From: Moritella sp. F3
GTDB lineage: Bacteria; Pseudomonadota; Gammaproteobacteria; Enterobacterales; Moritellaceae
Reading direction: 5' to 3'
DNA: 64,000 nt
Assembly (NCBI RefSeq): GCF_015082335.1
Contig: NZ_BLRL01000001.1
Coordinates: forward strand, 310,001 to 374,000
The position numbers were made by a program, and so were the translations under genes. Of the stretch, positions 31,966 through 41,687 are shown piece by piece. Position 1 is the first letter of the stretch, and the number at the start of each line of letters is the position of its first letter. The notes beneath the pieces are model-generated. The model did no database searches. It was not told the DNA's origin and was given only the letters and a program-made list of their open reading frames with translations.

Positions 31966-33525
31966 CTATATTTTAAACGAACCCACGTGTTGATCTAAAG
32001 TGTATGCAAGGTCGGTTAAATTTCGACTCGTCACTTCTAATTCCTTACTCGCAGCAGCCCCTTCAACGATTGAGTTATTCACCGTATCCATATTGATATT
32101 AATTTCATTAGATACACTAGATTGCTCTTCGGTCGCCGTGGCTACTTGCGTATTCAAATCAAGAATGGCGATAACCTGATTTGAGATCCTAGTCAGTGCT
32201 TCCTGCGCTTCTTCAGTGGCTTTTGAACCTTCAACTGTTAAAGACTTACTGCAACCCATCGCATCAACAGCGCTTTTTGCTTCACGTTGCAATTGATCAA
32301 TCATATTCTGAATTTCACCTGTCGATTGAGCCGTTTTAGTCGCTAACGTTCTCACTTCATCAGCAACGACTGCAAAGCCTCTTCCAGCTTCACCTGCACG
32401 AGCGGCTTCAATGGCCGCATTTAAAGCAAGCAGGTTCGTTTGTTCTGAAATACCATTAATCACTTCAAGTATCGAGCCTATGGATTGCGTTCGTTCCGCT
32501 AAAGAAGTAATGACGAGAGAGGTACTGTTAATTTCTTCAGACAGATTGCGAATTGTCCCAGCAGCCTCTTGCAATACATTGTTACCCTCTTGAGTTTCAT
32601 TATTCACATTTTTAGCGGCGTCAGCAGCGCCTGATGCATTTGAAGATATCTCATTAATCGTCGCGATCATTTCATTCATAGAGGTTACAACCAATAAAGA
32701 TTGTTCACTTTGCATTTCACCACGAGATAAAGAACGTAGTGCCTGGTCTCTAACATCTGTTGCAGAGTGTCCTAGATCCAAACCCGTTTTAACTACCTGT
32801 GTGATGATCTCATTAATATTACCAGCAAAGGCGTTAAAGGCTTTAGAGATATTCGCAATTTCATCATCACCCTTTACAGGTAATCTTACGGTTAAGTCAC
32901 CATCGCCTTTAGATATATCTTCCAACGCTAATTGTAGGCCTGAAAGCGGCTTGAAAAGACGCCCCATCAACCAAATAAGTACACATATACAAATGAGGAA
33001 TATCCCCGAGATTGCAATGAGCTGAGTAATTAGAATATCAGATGCGGCTTCACTGACTTCAGTAATCGGAATACCAATATCGACAGTACCGTAGAGTTCA
33101 CCATTAACGTAGATCGGCGACATTATGTCGTAAACCCATACTTGTTGTACGTCGGCATACCATTTTGAATGTTGTGAAACGCCTTGGCTTGCGCCTGCTA
33201 CGCTATAACTGTCATCATAAACTTTGTTGATTTTTTCTTTATCACTGTGCGCAACTGCTTTAACGTCTTTATTAATCACAATCGCATAAGAAATATCGGG
33301 ACGCACTTTCAGAGCCGTTACTAATTTTTGTAGATCAATAATGGGTTGTGATGATTTCTCGAGAACATATTCAACATTGGTCGCGAGTAAAGAGGCTTGC
33401 TCTTGGGATTTTTTTAGAATTATTTTATCTATTTCTTTATGCGAAATATAAGATGTAGACACAATGCTTGTTATCGCAGCAATGACAAACATTGCAAATA
33501 CTACTATTAGTATTATTTTTTTCAT
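31966..33525 (-). CDS. Methyl-accepting chemotaxis protein with a single-Cache sensor
   Basis: A 519-residue chemoreceptor. One membrane segment at ~4-24, a periplasmic sensor of ~140 residues ([15 protein letters not shown] [14 protein letters not shown], a Cache end), a second segment at ~165-190 ([20 protein letters not shown]), then HAMP ([19 protein letters not shown]) and the signalling domain. The highly conserved hairpin tip is intact: [35 protein letters not shown]. It feeds signals to CheA. There is no C-terminal CheR-binding pentapeptide. The ligand is unknown. Neighbours are unrelated, so it is an orphan receptor. Confidence 0.92.
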   Translation of the reverse strand: MKKIILIVVFAMFVIAAITSIVSTSYISHKEIDKIILKKSQEQASLLATNVEYVLEKSSQPIIDLQKLVTALKVRPDISYAIVINKDVKAVAHSDKEKINKVYDDSYSVAGASQGVSQHSKWYADVQQVWVYDIMSPIYVNGELYGTVDIGIPITEVSEAASDILITQLIAISGIFLICICVLIWLMGRLFKPLSGLQLALEDISKGDGDLTVRLPVKGDDEIANISKAFNAFAGNINEIITQVVKTGLDLGHSATDVRDQALRSLSRGEMQSEQSLLVVTSMNEMIATINEISSNASGAADAAKNVNNETQEGNNVLQEAAGTIRNLSEEINSTSLVITSLAERTQSIGSILEVINGISEQTNLLALNAAIEAARAGEAGRGFAVVADEVRTLATKTAQSTGEIQNMIDQLQREAKSAVDAMGCSKSLTVEGSKATEEAQEALTRISNQVIAILDLNTQVATATEEQSSVSNEININMDTVNNSIVEGAAASKELEVTSRNLTDLAYTLDQHVGSFKI

Positions 33526-33697
33526 TATTTACGTCCCTGATGTTGTTAATAATCCCTTTAGTTAATGAAGGATTAATTAAAAATAGTATAACGGTCATGT
33601 CTGTATTCGAACAGACACTAACGTTCAATTTAAGATCTGCGATACTATTATTTTATTTAATTAATTCTAAGCGCAACGTTAAAGCGCTTTTACTTTG

Positions 33698-34369
33698 CTA
33701 TTCAACCAGTTCCAAATCTATCCAGGTATAGTGACCTTCGTTATTCAGCTCCCCAGTTTTAATATCAATCGGGTCTGAAAATAGCGGGCTATCAAATACA
33801 AAGGTATGGAATTCGCCATTCTCACCGCAAGGATCAATACCTTCAGGTAGACTCGCGATAAACGTGCTATCAAACACTTTACCAACATAATCAACAGACA
33901 AACGACGTGGGTCTACGCAAGTAACTATCGCCTGCTGGCCACCTGCAATCATATCTTCGGCCAATTGTTGAGTATCCAGCTCCCACAACGGGAAGATAGC
34001 ATTAATCCCTGTACCAACAAGGTTATTAACCCGGTAGTTTTTAATATCAGCTAAAAACAAATCGCCATACGCAAAATTAACTACGTCACGCAGTTTCGCT
34101 TTTGCAACAAACGCATCCATAATCGCTTCATATTCAACATTACTACACGGATAAGGAATTTCAATGATATCCAAAGGCAAGTTCAATGCAGCAGCCTGAC
34201 GTTGCAACAATTCAATACGTACAGAATGTACTGCAGTGCGTTGATATTGGGCATTCACCGAACAAAAAATACCGACAATTTCGATTGTTGGGTCTTGCGC
34301 CAATTGCAAACAAGTCCAAGAAGCGTCTTTACCCGTGCTCCATGAAATTAATGTTTTTTGCTTTTCCAT
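33698..34369 (-). CDS. Dph6-like PP-loop ATP pyrophosphatase
   Basis: A 223-residue protein of the adenine-nucleotide alpha-hydrolase fold. The PP-loop reads SWSTGKDASW (STGKDA in place of SGGKDS). The segments FAYGDLFLADIKNYR, GTGINAIFPLW and CVDPRRLSVDYVGK, and the end DPCGENGEFHTFVFD, match the diphthamide synthetase-like family (COG2102). Bacteria lack diphthamide, so the real reaction, probably adenylation of a carboxyl and amide formation, is unknown. It is last in a tight group with a Cys-rich protein and a BtuF-like binding protein, which suggests a cofactor- or cobalamin-related role. Confidence 0.8.
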   Translation of the reverse strand: MEKQKTLISWSTGKDASWTCLQLAQDPTIEIVGIFCSVNAQYQRTAVHSVRIELLQRQAAALNLPLDIIEIPYPCSNVEYEAIMDAFVAKAKLRDVVNFAYGDLFLADIKNYRVNNLVGTGINAIFPLWELDTQQLAEDMIAGGQQAIVTCVDPRRLSVDYVGKVFDSTFIASLPEGIDPCGENGEFHTFVFDSPLFSDPIDIKTGELNNEGHYTWIDLELVE

Positions 34370-34406
34370 ATTTACGACTCTTATTTTCGACGCTTATTTT
34401 CGACGC

Positions 34407-34880
34407 TTATTTATAAGCGCAATGACGACAACCGTTACCACAACAGCGAGCACGCTTTAAGTGATACCATTCACTAAAAACATAACGACCATCTTCGATA
34501 GTAAAATCGATGTTCTCAACGAGTTCTTTTTGATGACGAAACGGTTCAGCAAGAGCAAGACGTGCTTTGGGTGATCCAGCTGCATTTAGCTGTTTCAAAA
34601 TTTCAGCACCAATGACTTTAGCTAAACAAGTTTTACACAAGCAATCGCTCAGCGTATCAAGTGGCATAATAGCCGGTAAATCCTCACACCAACAACCACC
34701 CTGCTCGCTTGCTGCGACGACGCCACAACCAAATTCAGCTTTGCACTCAGAACATTGCTTCGCAACTTGCTCTGCTGGTTTCAATGAGCCTTGTGCCACT
34801 GATCCTGTATTCTCTTCGATCTTTACAATTTGTTCTTCAACAACTGGTTTCGTCATACTTTCAATATCCACGTTATACAT
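34407..34880 (-). CDS. Cysteine-rich CWC / DUF5522 two-domain protein
   Basis: A 157-residue protein with a CWC domain (QCSECKAEFGCGVVAASEQG, then CWCEDLPAI and LCKTC) and a DUF5522-like end (VENIDFTIEDGRYVFSEWYH and RGRCCGNGCRHC-like RARCCGNGCRHCAYK). The many Cys pairs suggest a metal or Fe-S site. The two parts are often separate small proteins in other bacteria. The start at 34880 overlaps the stop of the BtuF-like gene by eight bases, so the genes are coupled; ATG 34856 is an alternative. The function is unknown. Confidence 0.72.
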   Translation of the reverse strand: MYNVDIESMTKPVVEEQIVKIEENTGSVAQGSLKPAEQVAKQCSECKAEFGCGVVAASEQGGCWCEDLPAIMPLDTLSDCLCKTCLAKVIGAEILKQLNAAGSPKARLALAEPFRHQKELVENIDFTIEDGRYVFSEWYHLKRARCCGNGCRHCAYK

Positions 34881-35688
34881 TCTCGTTTGCGACCTGCTGT
34901 TGCCAAGCTTCAATAATTGCAACAAGTTGGTCTAAACCATCCGTTAAGGCAGCTGGACCCGGCTGTAATATATTTGCTGATTTAACTTCGAATAATTGTT
35001 TGTTTTTCACTGCGCTTATCGCATCCCAGCCATCGCGACTAGTAACCTGCTCAGGTTTAAATTTACGCCCACACCACGAACCAATAATAATATCCGGGTT
35101 AGCATCAACCACGATACTTGGATCTGCAATAATACGGTTTTTCGCTAATGATTCTTTGGCTAAGTCAGGGAAACATTCGTCACCACCCGCTATCTCGATC
35201 AGTTCTGAAACCCATTGGATCCCAGACATTAATGGCTCGTTCCAGAGTTCAAAGTAGACTTTTGGACGTTTACTGTATTTCGTCGCATTTAACTTAATAC
35301 GCTCAATCTTACTTTCAATATCAGCTAACCAAATAGCGGCTTTATCACTAGCGCCAACCAAACTGGCTAACATCATGATCATGTTAAAGACTTCATCAAC
35401 AGAGCGCTGATTAAAGATATGAACTGCAATACCCTGCTTGATTAATGCACCAGCGATATCTGCTTGAATATCAGAAAAACCGAGCACCAAATCAGGTTTT
35501 AAATCGAGGATCTTGTCTATTTTGGCGGATGTGAATGCAGATACTTTCGGGTGCGCTTGGCGCGCATGTGGAGGACGAACAGTGAAACCTGAAATACCAG
35601 CAATACGGGACTCTTCGCCCAGTATATACAGCATCTCGGTGGTTTCTTCTGTTAGACAGACAATCCGTTTTGGGTAATAGTCCTTCAT
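34873..35688 (-). CDS. BtuF-like cobalamin-binding protein without signal peptide
   Basis: A 271-residue protein of the periplasmic-binding-protein type for vitamin B12 and siderophores: YPKRIVCLTEETTEMLYILGE, ISGFTVRPPHA, DLKPDLVLGFSDIQADIAGAL and DPDIIIGSWCGRK-like ANPDIIIGSWCGRK. The group with CLTEETTE is common in bacteria and, as here, has no signal peptide, so it acts in the cytosol. The start at 35688 matches the family N-terminus; a frame extending to 35763 would run through a terminator hairpin. It overlaps the CWC gene. No BtuCD genes are near. Confidence 0.75.
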   Translation of the reverse strand: MKDYYPKRIVCLTEETTEMLYILGEESRIAGISGFTVRPPHARQAHPKVSAFTSAKIDKILDLKPDLVLGFSDIQADIAGALIKQGIAVHIFNQRSVDEVFNMIMMLASLVGASDKAAIWLADIESKIERIKLNATKYSKRPKVYFELWNEPLMSGIQWVSELIEIAGGDECFPDLAKESLAKNRIIADPSIVVDANPDIIIGSWCGRKFKPEQVTSRDGWDAISAVKNKQLFEVKSANILQPGPAALTDGLDQLVAIIEAWQQQVANENV

Positions 35689-35748
35689 TTTATTTAATCC
35701 GTCACTTGGTTCTAATAGCGGAAGTATATCTTGTTTATAACAAAGTGA

Positions 35749-35794
35749 AAACCCAGTAATCATAGGGTTATAGCTACCTTAAATTACTGGGTTT
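35749..35794 (-). terminator. Terminator of the chromate-transporter gene
   Basis: On the minus strand AAACCCAGTAAT and ATTACTGGGTTT are perfect 12-base arms, the second followed directly by further T. It lies just after the ChrA stop and before the BtuF-like start at 35688, so the two genes are probably separate units, or this is a read-through attenuator. Confidence 0.7.
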
Positions 35795-35801
35795 GTTTAT
35801 A

Positions 35802-36953
35802 TTACATACCCATCACATAACCAAATGCAATAAAGCTAGCAACGACAGCCATAATCGGTAATTTCAATGTACGTAGCGCAAAGAAACCAACAATCACCGC
35901 AGCCATATCGACAGGGTTAATGATCGCAGAAGTAAATACCGGACTGTAAAGCGCTGACATAAGCAAGCCAACAACCGCAGCATTAATACCCCATACAGCA
36001 CCCGAAACTTTAGGTTTAACCGCTAACGACTCCCAAGCACCATGGAAACCTAATACCAGTAAGAAACCAGGCAAAAAGATAGCAACTGTGGCAATTAGCG
36101 CACCCATTAATGGTGAATTAACTAATAAATCAGCACCTAAGAATGCAGACAATGAGAACATTGGACCTGGAACAGCCTGCGCCGCAGCATAACCCATTAA
36201 GAAACGGTCAGTATCAATCGCGTCACCTAAAGCTTGTTGCAACATAGGTAATACCACATGACCACCACCAAACACTAAGCTGCCCGACTGGAAGAAGTCA
36301 GCAAAGATAGTTAACCATGCAGGTGAATTAGTTAATAGCGGTAGACCAGCAAACAATACGGCGAAAATAGCGAGCGGTAAGTAATTAACGCCACCTTTGA
36401 CAGCCGCAACAGAAGTTGTTTCAGCTGGTTTTTTAAGTTGCATACCCACAATTGCCGCAGCAATCAACACCAGCATTTGTGTTAATAAACTAGGCACAAG
36501 TAATAGAACAGCGGCAGTTACAACACAAATTGTGACTGTCGTACGTTCTTTACAAAAACCTTTGTACATATTCAGCGTTGCATCTGCAACGACCACAACC
36601 GCTAACAATTTCAGTCCATGGGTAATACTCACTAACCATGCTGCATCTTGTGTTGCGTCTGTTGTTGCTAAGATATAGAGCAATAATACCGAAGGGAATG
36701 TGAACGCAATAAAGGCAGTGAAACCACCGATAACACCCGCACGACGTAAACCGATTGCAAAACCGATCTGACTTGAACCTGGACCAGGTAAAAATTGGCT
36801 TAACGAAATTAATCTTGCATAGCTTTCGCTATCTATCCACTTTAGTTTTTGAACGAATGTTTTCTCGAAATAACCAATATGTGCAGCTGGGCCACCAAAA
36901 CTGATCCACCCCAATGTAAAAAACTGCCAAAATACTTCAAATACTTGCTTCAT
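35802..36953 (-). CDS. chrA: ChrA-family chromate transporter
   Basis: A 383-residue inner-membrane protein made of two homologous halves. The first half has FFTLGWISFGGPAAHIGYF and SQFLPGPGSSQIGFAIG; the second half has FFQSGSLVFGGGHVVLPML and AAQAVPGPMFSLSAF. These FGGP/FGGGH and PGP motifs define the ChrA (CHR) family, which exports chromate. Many family members are not known to give chromate resistance, so the substrate is uncertain. It is first of the minus-strand group but separated from the next gene by a terminator. Confidence 0.88.
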   Translation of the reverse strand: MKQVFEVFWQFFTLGWISFGGPAAHIGYFEKTFVQKLKWIDSESYARLISLSQFLPGPGSSQIGFAIGLRRAGVIGGFTAFIAFTFPSVLLLYILATTDATQDAAWLVSITHGLKLLAVVVVADATLNMYKGFCKERTTVTICVVTAAVLLLVPSLLTQMLVLIAAAIVGMQLKKPAETTSVAAVKGGVNYLPLAIFAVLFAGLPLLTNSPAWLTIFADFFQSGSLVFGGGHVVLPMLQQALGDAIDTDRFLMGYAAAQAVPGPMFSLSAFLGADLLVNSPLMGALIATVAIFLPGFLLVLGFHGAWESLAVKPKVSGAVWGINAAVVGLLMSALYSPVFTSAIINPVDMAAVIVGFFALRTLKLPIMAVVASFIAFGYVMGM

Positions 36954-37389
36954 TACTTTGCCTTTCCTAGCTGTTATGCGATACCAATTTCGCGCCCTTA
37001 TTGTATTTCAGTTTTATGACAGTTATATGACAAAATCGAGATAATTAACGTTATATCAAGCGTCTGACATCGATAAATATACCACCACGGTTACGATTCA
37101 TACCAACTCACTTTATACATCAACGTTCACTCTCAAAAATAAGATTATCACAGTATAAAACAGAACCGAACATCACATAAATTTTAATCCCAAGCCTTTA
37201 TATGACAAAGTGTTATGAATTGTAAATAAATGAAAACATCCTTTCAATTCATAATCATATAGAAGAGCATACCACCAAGGTGGTAGCACCTAAGCAGTCG
37301 ATTGTTTACTTACTATTACAAATAAAAAAATATAACACTTCGTTAACGCTGAAGAGTTAATTTTCTACATTCAAAAATCGGGATTATAA
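36954..37389. other. Intergenic region between chrA and the VolA-like lipase gene
   Basis: A 436-base gap between divergent genes. It contains a perfect inverted repeat TACCACC-AA-GGTGGTA (37270-37285) and, ~190 bases away, a half-like TATACCACCACGG. No gene or RNA is seen. A GGGATTATAA stretch precedes the lipase ATG and can serve as ribosome site. Confidence 0.4.
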
Positions 37390-39888
37390 ATGACAAATAA
37401 AACAATGCTGGCGATTACGATAGCAAGCGTACTTGGATTAACAGCCTGCGGAAATGATAAAACAGATCTAAGCAATAATACCGATAGCATCATTAAAGAT
37501 TCCCTTAATCGTCAATCAAGTATCGCGTTTGATTTAATCTCTGCGGAAAAAACGGTATCAACACCCACTTATTTATTCATGGATAGCTCAGATGGCACGC
37601 TAAATATGCCTCTCAGTATTGGCGATGATCCCGCCGACCACAGTGATCCAGCGGTAGCGATGAGCAACACAGATGGTTGGAGCCCAACGCAGCCTTTCAT
37701 CATTCAACTTAGTCTACCGACAGACATTACCCTCACAACAGATACAACGTTATTAGAGTCAGCCATTAAAATTGCCAAGGTTAAAGTATCAAGCGCGAAA
37801 ATATTTACTATCCAAGACCCATCTGTAGATATATTAACGGCGGGTGTCGATTATGAGGTGATTTCAAACGGTACATCATTAACCGTATTACCGCTTAACG
37901 GTAGCCTAGAACACGGCAGTGACTATATCTATGCGATCACAGATACACTCGTCGATAGCACTGGTGATAAACTCGGCATGTCAAAGAGCTATGCGTCATT
38001 GAAAAATACTCAAATAGCTCAAGTTGGCACCGCTTTAGAAGTGCCACAAAAAATAGTTTGGCAAGCTGAAACCTTACTGGATTTTTACGGCATAGCCGAT
38101 TATGAAAACATTATTTACTCAAGTTGGTTTACGACCTCTTCTGCTGGTGAAACGCTTTATTTTACAAAGTTGGCGACAGCCTTAACCCTAGAATCAATAA
38201 ATAAACAAGGATCTGCAAATAAAATATGGCCTTTAGAAGAAGATTCACTTCTACCTAACACCGCGAATCCAAACAATATAGATCTGACAGGTTTATACAA
38301 TCCAATGATAACTGCGTTAACGCCAGAGTCGATTGCATCTATGATGTTAAAGTCAACGGGGGTTAATATTATAGATTCAAACACTGAGGCCCAATTAAAT
38401 AACCAAATTACAATTCACACAGGCTCGATTAAACTACCTTCTTTTCTTGAACGTGAGCTCGTCGATGATAAATGGAAAACAACACCCTGGCAAAGTGCGA
38501 CGCCAAGCCTTGCTATTATTTCAGGTGTATTAGATTCAGGATCTGAGGCAGAAAAATTAGAGCTCGGTAGACAGCTAGATGTAGCAGGAGTTGACCTTGA
38601 AAATATGTCGGATCATGCCGAACAGCTAAAACTTGTTGGCAAATCATTCATGCTTAATGGAAAACAACTTGATAGCGAACGTTTAATCACTAAATACAGT
38701 CCATTGCCACAAGTGAAAGACGTTGAAGACGTTAATTTCTTATTAATTACCCCCACATTAGATAAATATGGAAACCCTGTTACAGCTGAAAATAAATTGC
38801 CAGTGGTTATCTATCAACACGGTATTACTTCTATTAAAGAGAATATCTTAGCCTCTGCCGACGCACTAACGAAGGGCTATGCAATACTGGCCATTGACTT
38901 ACCACTGCATGGCGAGCGTGCGCTTGATGATGAAATTGTAACAACTCCTGCAACTGCAGATGTATTCTTGAACTTTGAATATCTCTCTGTTGGTCGCGAT
39001 AACATGCGCCAAGCCGTAGCTGACCTACTCGGTTTACGTGCAGGTATAGCGATGATAGGTTCAGCGCAAGAGAGCAACTCATCAAACATAGAAAACACTG
39101 CATTTGACCTTCTTGATACAAAACATGTCAGTTTCTTCGGACATTCACTTGGCGCCATAACAGGCATTAGCTTGCAAGCAACAATTGATCGCCCTATCTT
39201 AGGCAATAATATGCGAGGTAATGATAGCTTCGCCATTGATAAAGCAGTATTTGCCAACCCTGGCGGTAGCATTCCATACTTGCTGCTCAATTCCGCAGTC
39301 TTTGGGGGGACGCTTAAACATAGCTTAATGATGGGAGCAAGTACTGATTACCAAGCCTTTGCACGTAGGTCATGTCGTATTATCGAAATGGGCTGTTTTA
39401 ACAAATTCTACAAGAAGGCGGCAGATACGCCAGGAGCTCAAGCTACAATCGACAAGACATTCAAAAGCTTTGCAATTGCAGCTCAAACAGTGCTTGAAAC
39501 AGTTGATCCATTTGCGCTGGCACGAAATATCGATGCGTTGACACCAATTTACCTCGCTCAAGTTAAAGGTGATATGGTCATCCCCAATATTGTAACGACT
39601 AACACAGGGGAAAGCACAGACAATAAAAATGCAGCGCCTTTCTCACCTATTGCAGGTACAACGCCACTAATCAAGCAACTGGGGCTAGATAATATTAGCA
39701 TCGATAATACTACAATCAAAAAAGTGGCGTTAGTTAACATCGGCGAGCATAGCTCGGCAATTGCCTATAACAAGACGACACTAGGTGCAGATCAAATTGC
39801 TACAGATGAATTACAAAGCCAGATATCAAGCTTCTTAGCTGGTGACGGTACAATGGTGACAATTGAAAATAATACCCTACTTGATTAA
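37390..39888 (+). CDS. VolA/Pla-1-type surface lipoprotein lipase
   Basis: An 832-residue lipoprotein. The signal peptide ends in LGLTACGN, with Cys20 as the lipidation site. The N-terminal ~280 residues are beta-rich. The C-terminal part is an alpha/beta hydrolase: LPVVIYQHGITSIKEN holds the oxyanion region, HVSFFGHSLGAITG is the nucleophile elbow with Ser586, and VNIGEHSSAIAYN may bring the His. VolA of Vibrio cholerae is an exported lysophospholipase that frees fatty acids for uptake, and the same layout is found here. A FadL partner, which accompanies volA in Vibrio, is not adjacent. Confidence 0.85.
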   Translation: MTNKTMLAITIASVLGLTACGNDKTDLSNNTDSIIKDSLNRQSSIAFDLISAEKTVSTPTYLFMDSSDGTLNMPLSIGDDPADHSDPAVAMSNTDGWSPTQPFIIQLSLPTDITLTTDTTLLESAIKIAKVKVSSAKIFTIQDPSVDILTAGVDYEVISNGTSLTVLPLNGSLEHGSDYIYAITDTLVDSTGDKLGMSKSYASLKNTQIAQVGTALEVPQKIVWQAETLLDFYGIADYENIIYSSWFTTSSAGETLYFTKLATALTLESINKQGSANKIWPLEEDSLLPNTANPNNIDLTGLYNPMITALTPESIASMMLKSTGVNIIDSNTEAQLNNQITIHTGSIKLPSFLERELVDDKWKTTPWQSATPSLAIISGVLDSGSEAEKLELGRQLDVAGVDLENMSDHAEQLKLVGKSFMLNGKQLDSERLITKYSPLPQVKDVEDVNFLLITPTLDKYGNPVTAENKLPVVIYQHGITSIKENILASADALTKGYAILAIDLPLHGERALDDEIVTTPATADVFLNFEYLSVGRDNMRQAVADLLGLRAGIAMIGSAQESNSSNIENTAFDLLDTKHVSFFGHSLGAITGISLQATIDRPILGNNMRGNDSFAIDKAVFANPGGSIPYLLLNSAVFGGTLKHSLMMGASTDYQAFARRSCRIIEMGCFNKFYKKAADTPGAQATIDKTFKSFAIAAQTVLETVDPFALARNIDALTPIYLAQVKGDMVIPNIVTTNTGESTDNKNAAPFSPIAGTTPLIKQLGLDNISIDNTTIKKVALVNIGEHSSAIAYNKTTLGADQIATDELQSQISSFLAGDGTMVTIENNTLLD

Positions 39889-39918
39889 TCAAATAATCAA
39901 ATGAGTACGTTCTCATAG

Positions 39919-39950
39919 CAAACCAGGATTTAATAATAAGCCTTGGTTTG
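39919..39950. terminator. Terminator between the lipase and kinase genes
   Basis: CAAACCA and TGGTTTG, widened by a GG/CC pair, form a hairpin between two convergent genes. Confidence 0.5.
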
Positions 39951-39972
39951 TTATGACTCCTATTTAAAGCCC

Positions 39973-40470
39973 TTAGCTTGGAATATAGCGCCTTTCATCT
40001 GGGTGAGGTTCATAACTCAGCGCCATTCTCGCAACAATATCGGTAGGCACATTATGCGTGCTAGTGAATTCTCCACGGCAATGAATGATATACGGGGTGA
40101 CGTCATAATTCAGTGCAATGTCTAACAGCGCTTTTAATTCCCACATACGAATACTGGTATTACTAACAATCACAGATTTTCCTTGGCCTAACGCCTCTTT
40201 TATATTGCGCTGACAAGACTCATGCGCATTTTTTATTTTACGCGCATCATAACAATACTCGCCCTGGCTATTAATGAAGTAATGGTCAGCCTCGCAGTGC
40301 ACGGCATCAGGAATAGATTGCATATAGTGTTGCGCCAGAGTCGATTTACCCGACCCGGGAATACCGCGGATAATAAGCAAGCAAGGAAAAGTAGAAATTA
40401 GTGGTAATGATGTGGGCATAAAGGCTTGATAACAACATAAAGGAATTAATTGACTAGTATAAAGCATCAT
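39973..40470 (-). CDS. P-loop AAA-type small kinase/ATPase
   Basis: A 165-residue protein of the AAA_33 / zeta-toxin-like P-loop group. Walker A is RGIPGSGKSTLAQH; a downstream EADHYFINSQGEYCYDARKIKNAHESC segment is shared with 2H-type polynucleotide kinases (N4BP2-like); then GKSVIVSNTSIRMWELKALLDIA. These proteins may phosphorylate nucleic acids or small molecules. The start at 40470 has AGGGA four bases upstream. It is a single gene with no partner. Confidence 0.75.
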   Translation of the reverse strand: MMLYTSQLIPLCCYQAFMPTSLPLISTFPCLLIIRGIPGSGKSTLAQHYMQSIPDAVHCEADHYFINSQGEYCYDARKIKNAHESCQRNIKEALGQGKSVIVSNTSIRMWELKALLDIALNYDVTPYIIHCRGEFTSTHNVPTDIVARMALSYEPHPDERRYIPS

Positions 40471-40713
40471 TTTATCCCTGCACAAGATCTGTAAATAAGG
40501 TCCTGTAAATAATTTTGATTAATGAAGTCCTTCATCAAACTTTAGAATGAGAACTGTCTTATAAACGTCCATAATTTAGTGATAAAGCCACACTTTTATA
40601 TTTAATTTTTTTTAAAATGCACCGAACTATTTCAATCCTTTGATATCCAATACATAATCAGTTCCGTAATAATTATTTATTAACCACATCTATTCCAACA
40701 AATAAGTGACACC

Positions 40714-41613
40714 ATGAACATTAAATTAATATCAGGCGTAATAATCGCCGGTCTTGCAGCTAGCTATGTTGGCGGTAAGTTTTACATGACAGACCAAATA
40801 GCAACTCAAATTGATGCCAAGATCATCGAAATGCAGCCAATGATTGATGTTAAGTATGGCGATTTAAGTGTTGAACCTATCACGCAAAAGATTCAATTAC
40901 ATGATGTGGTACTCAGCCCTGCTGATGGCAGTGAAAGTCCAATCAAGATTAACGAAATCACAGTGAATAACTTTGATACTTCATCAGACTTCCCTGCTGC
41001 GTTAGATCTTGCCTTAAACGGAATTTCAATCAGCATTGATGACATTGAACCAGAAACAGCTATGCAGCTACAAGAGCTTGGCTACAAAGATAATATGCTC
41101 ATCAGCCTAGCGACTAAATATACTTACGTGGATAACGTAATGGATTGGCAGTTTAAGCTCAGCGCAGAAGATATGGGGAAAATCGATTACTCATTAAATA
41201 TTGCTAATTTCGAGTTTGACCCAAAACAACCAATAACGCTGTTATTCTCTTATCCGAACTATCAGTTAAATTCAGCTGAATTTACTTATACAGATAAGTC
41301 GTTTATTGAACGCCTCATTAAACAAGAAGCACAAACAACAGGCACAAGTGTAGAAGAGCTGAAACAACGTATAACGGATAAAATAAATGCAATATTAGCA
41401 GCCGATCTTGCCAAAGGTAATAATGAATTAAGTGAAGCTGAACTAAGCGTTACAAAAAATGCGGCAGAATCGTTCATTAAATTTATTAACGACCCGAAAA
41501 GTATCACTGTTTCTATTAATCCAGTGCAAGCAGTAACATTGGGCGAGATAACACAGACTCAAAATGATCCACCTAAGTTAATAGCTTTACTTAACATGGC
41601 ATTTAAAGCTTAA
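40714..41613 (+). CDS. Envelope protein of the DUF945/AsmA-like kind, function unknown
   Basis: A 299-residue protein with one N-terminal membrane segment (SGVIIAGLAASYVGGKF), so it is anchored in the inner membrane with the bulk in the periplasm. The body is made of repeated beta strands (VEPITQKIQLHDVVLSP), like AsmA and DUF945 proteins. A coiled stretch lies near the end (KQRITDKINAILAADLAKG). It is a single gene, with a bidirectional terminator after it. No function is assigned. Confidence 0.6.
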   Translation: MNIKLISGVIIAGLAASYVGGKFYMTDQIATQIDAKIIEMQPMIDVKYGDLSVEPITQKIQLHDVVLSPADGSESPIKINEITVNNFDTSSDFPAALDLALNGISISIDDIEPETAMQLQELGYKDNMLISLATKYTYVDNVMDWQFKLSAEDMGKIDYSLNIANFEFDPKQPITLLFSYPNYQLNSAEFTYTDKSFIERLIKQEAQTTGTSVEELKQRITDKINAILAADLAKGNNELSEAELSVTKNAAESFIKFINDPKSITVSINPVQAVTLGEITQTQNDPPKLIALLNMAFKA

Positions 41614-41639
41614 ACTGATGTCTTAATCGTATAAATAAT

Positions 41640-41679
41640 CAGTCATGTTAGCGAGTAGCATACTTAACTAACATGACTG
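41640..41679. terminator. Bidirectional terminator
   Basis: CAGTCATGTTAG (41640-41651) and CTAACATGACTG (41668-41679) are perfect 12-base arms between convergent genes. Confidence 0.75.
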
Positions 41680-41687
41680 TGTTTAAC

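Noticed and set aside
38834..39290. Minus-strand genes inside the lipase gene
   Set aside because: Shadows of the lipase coding frame; they overlap each other and have no features.
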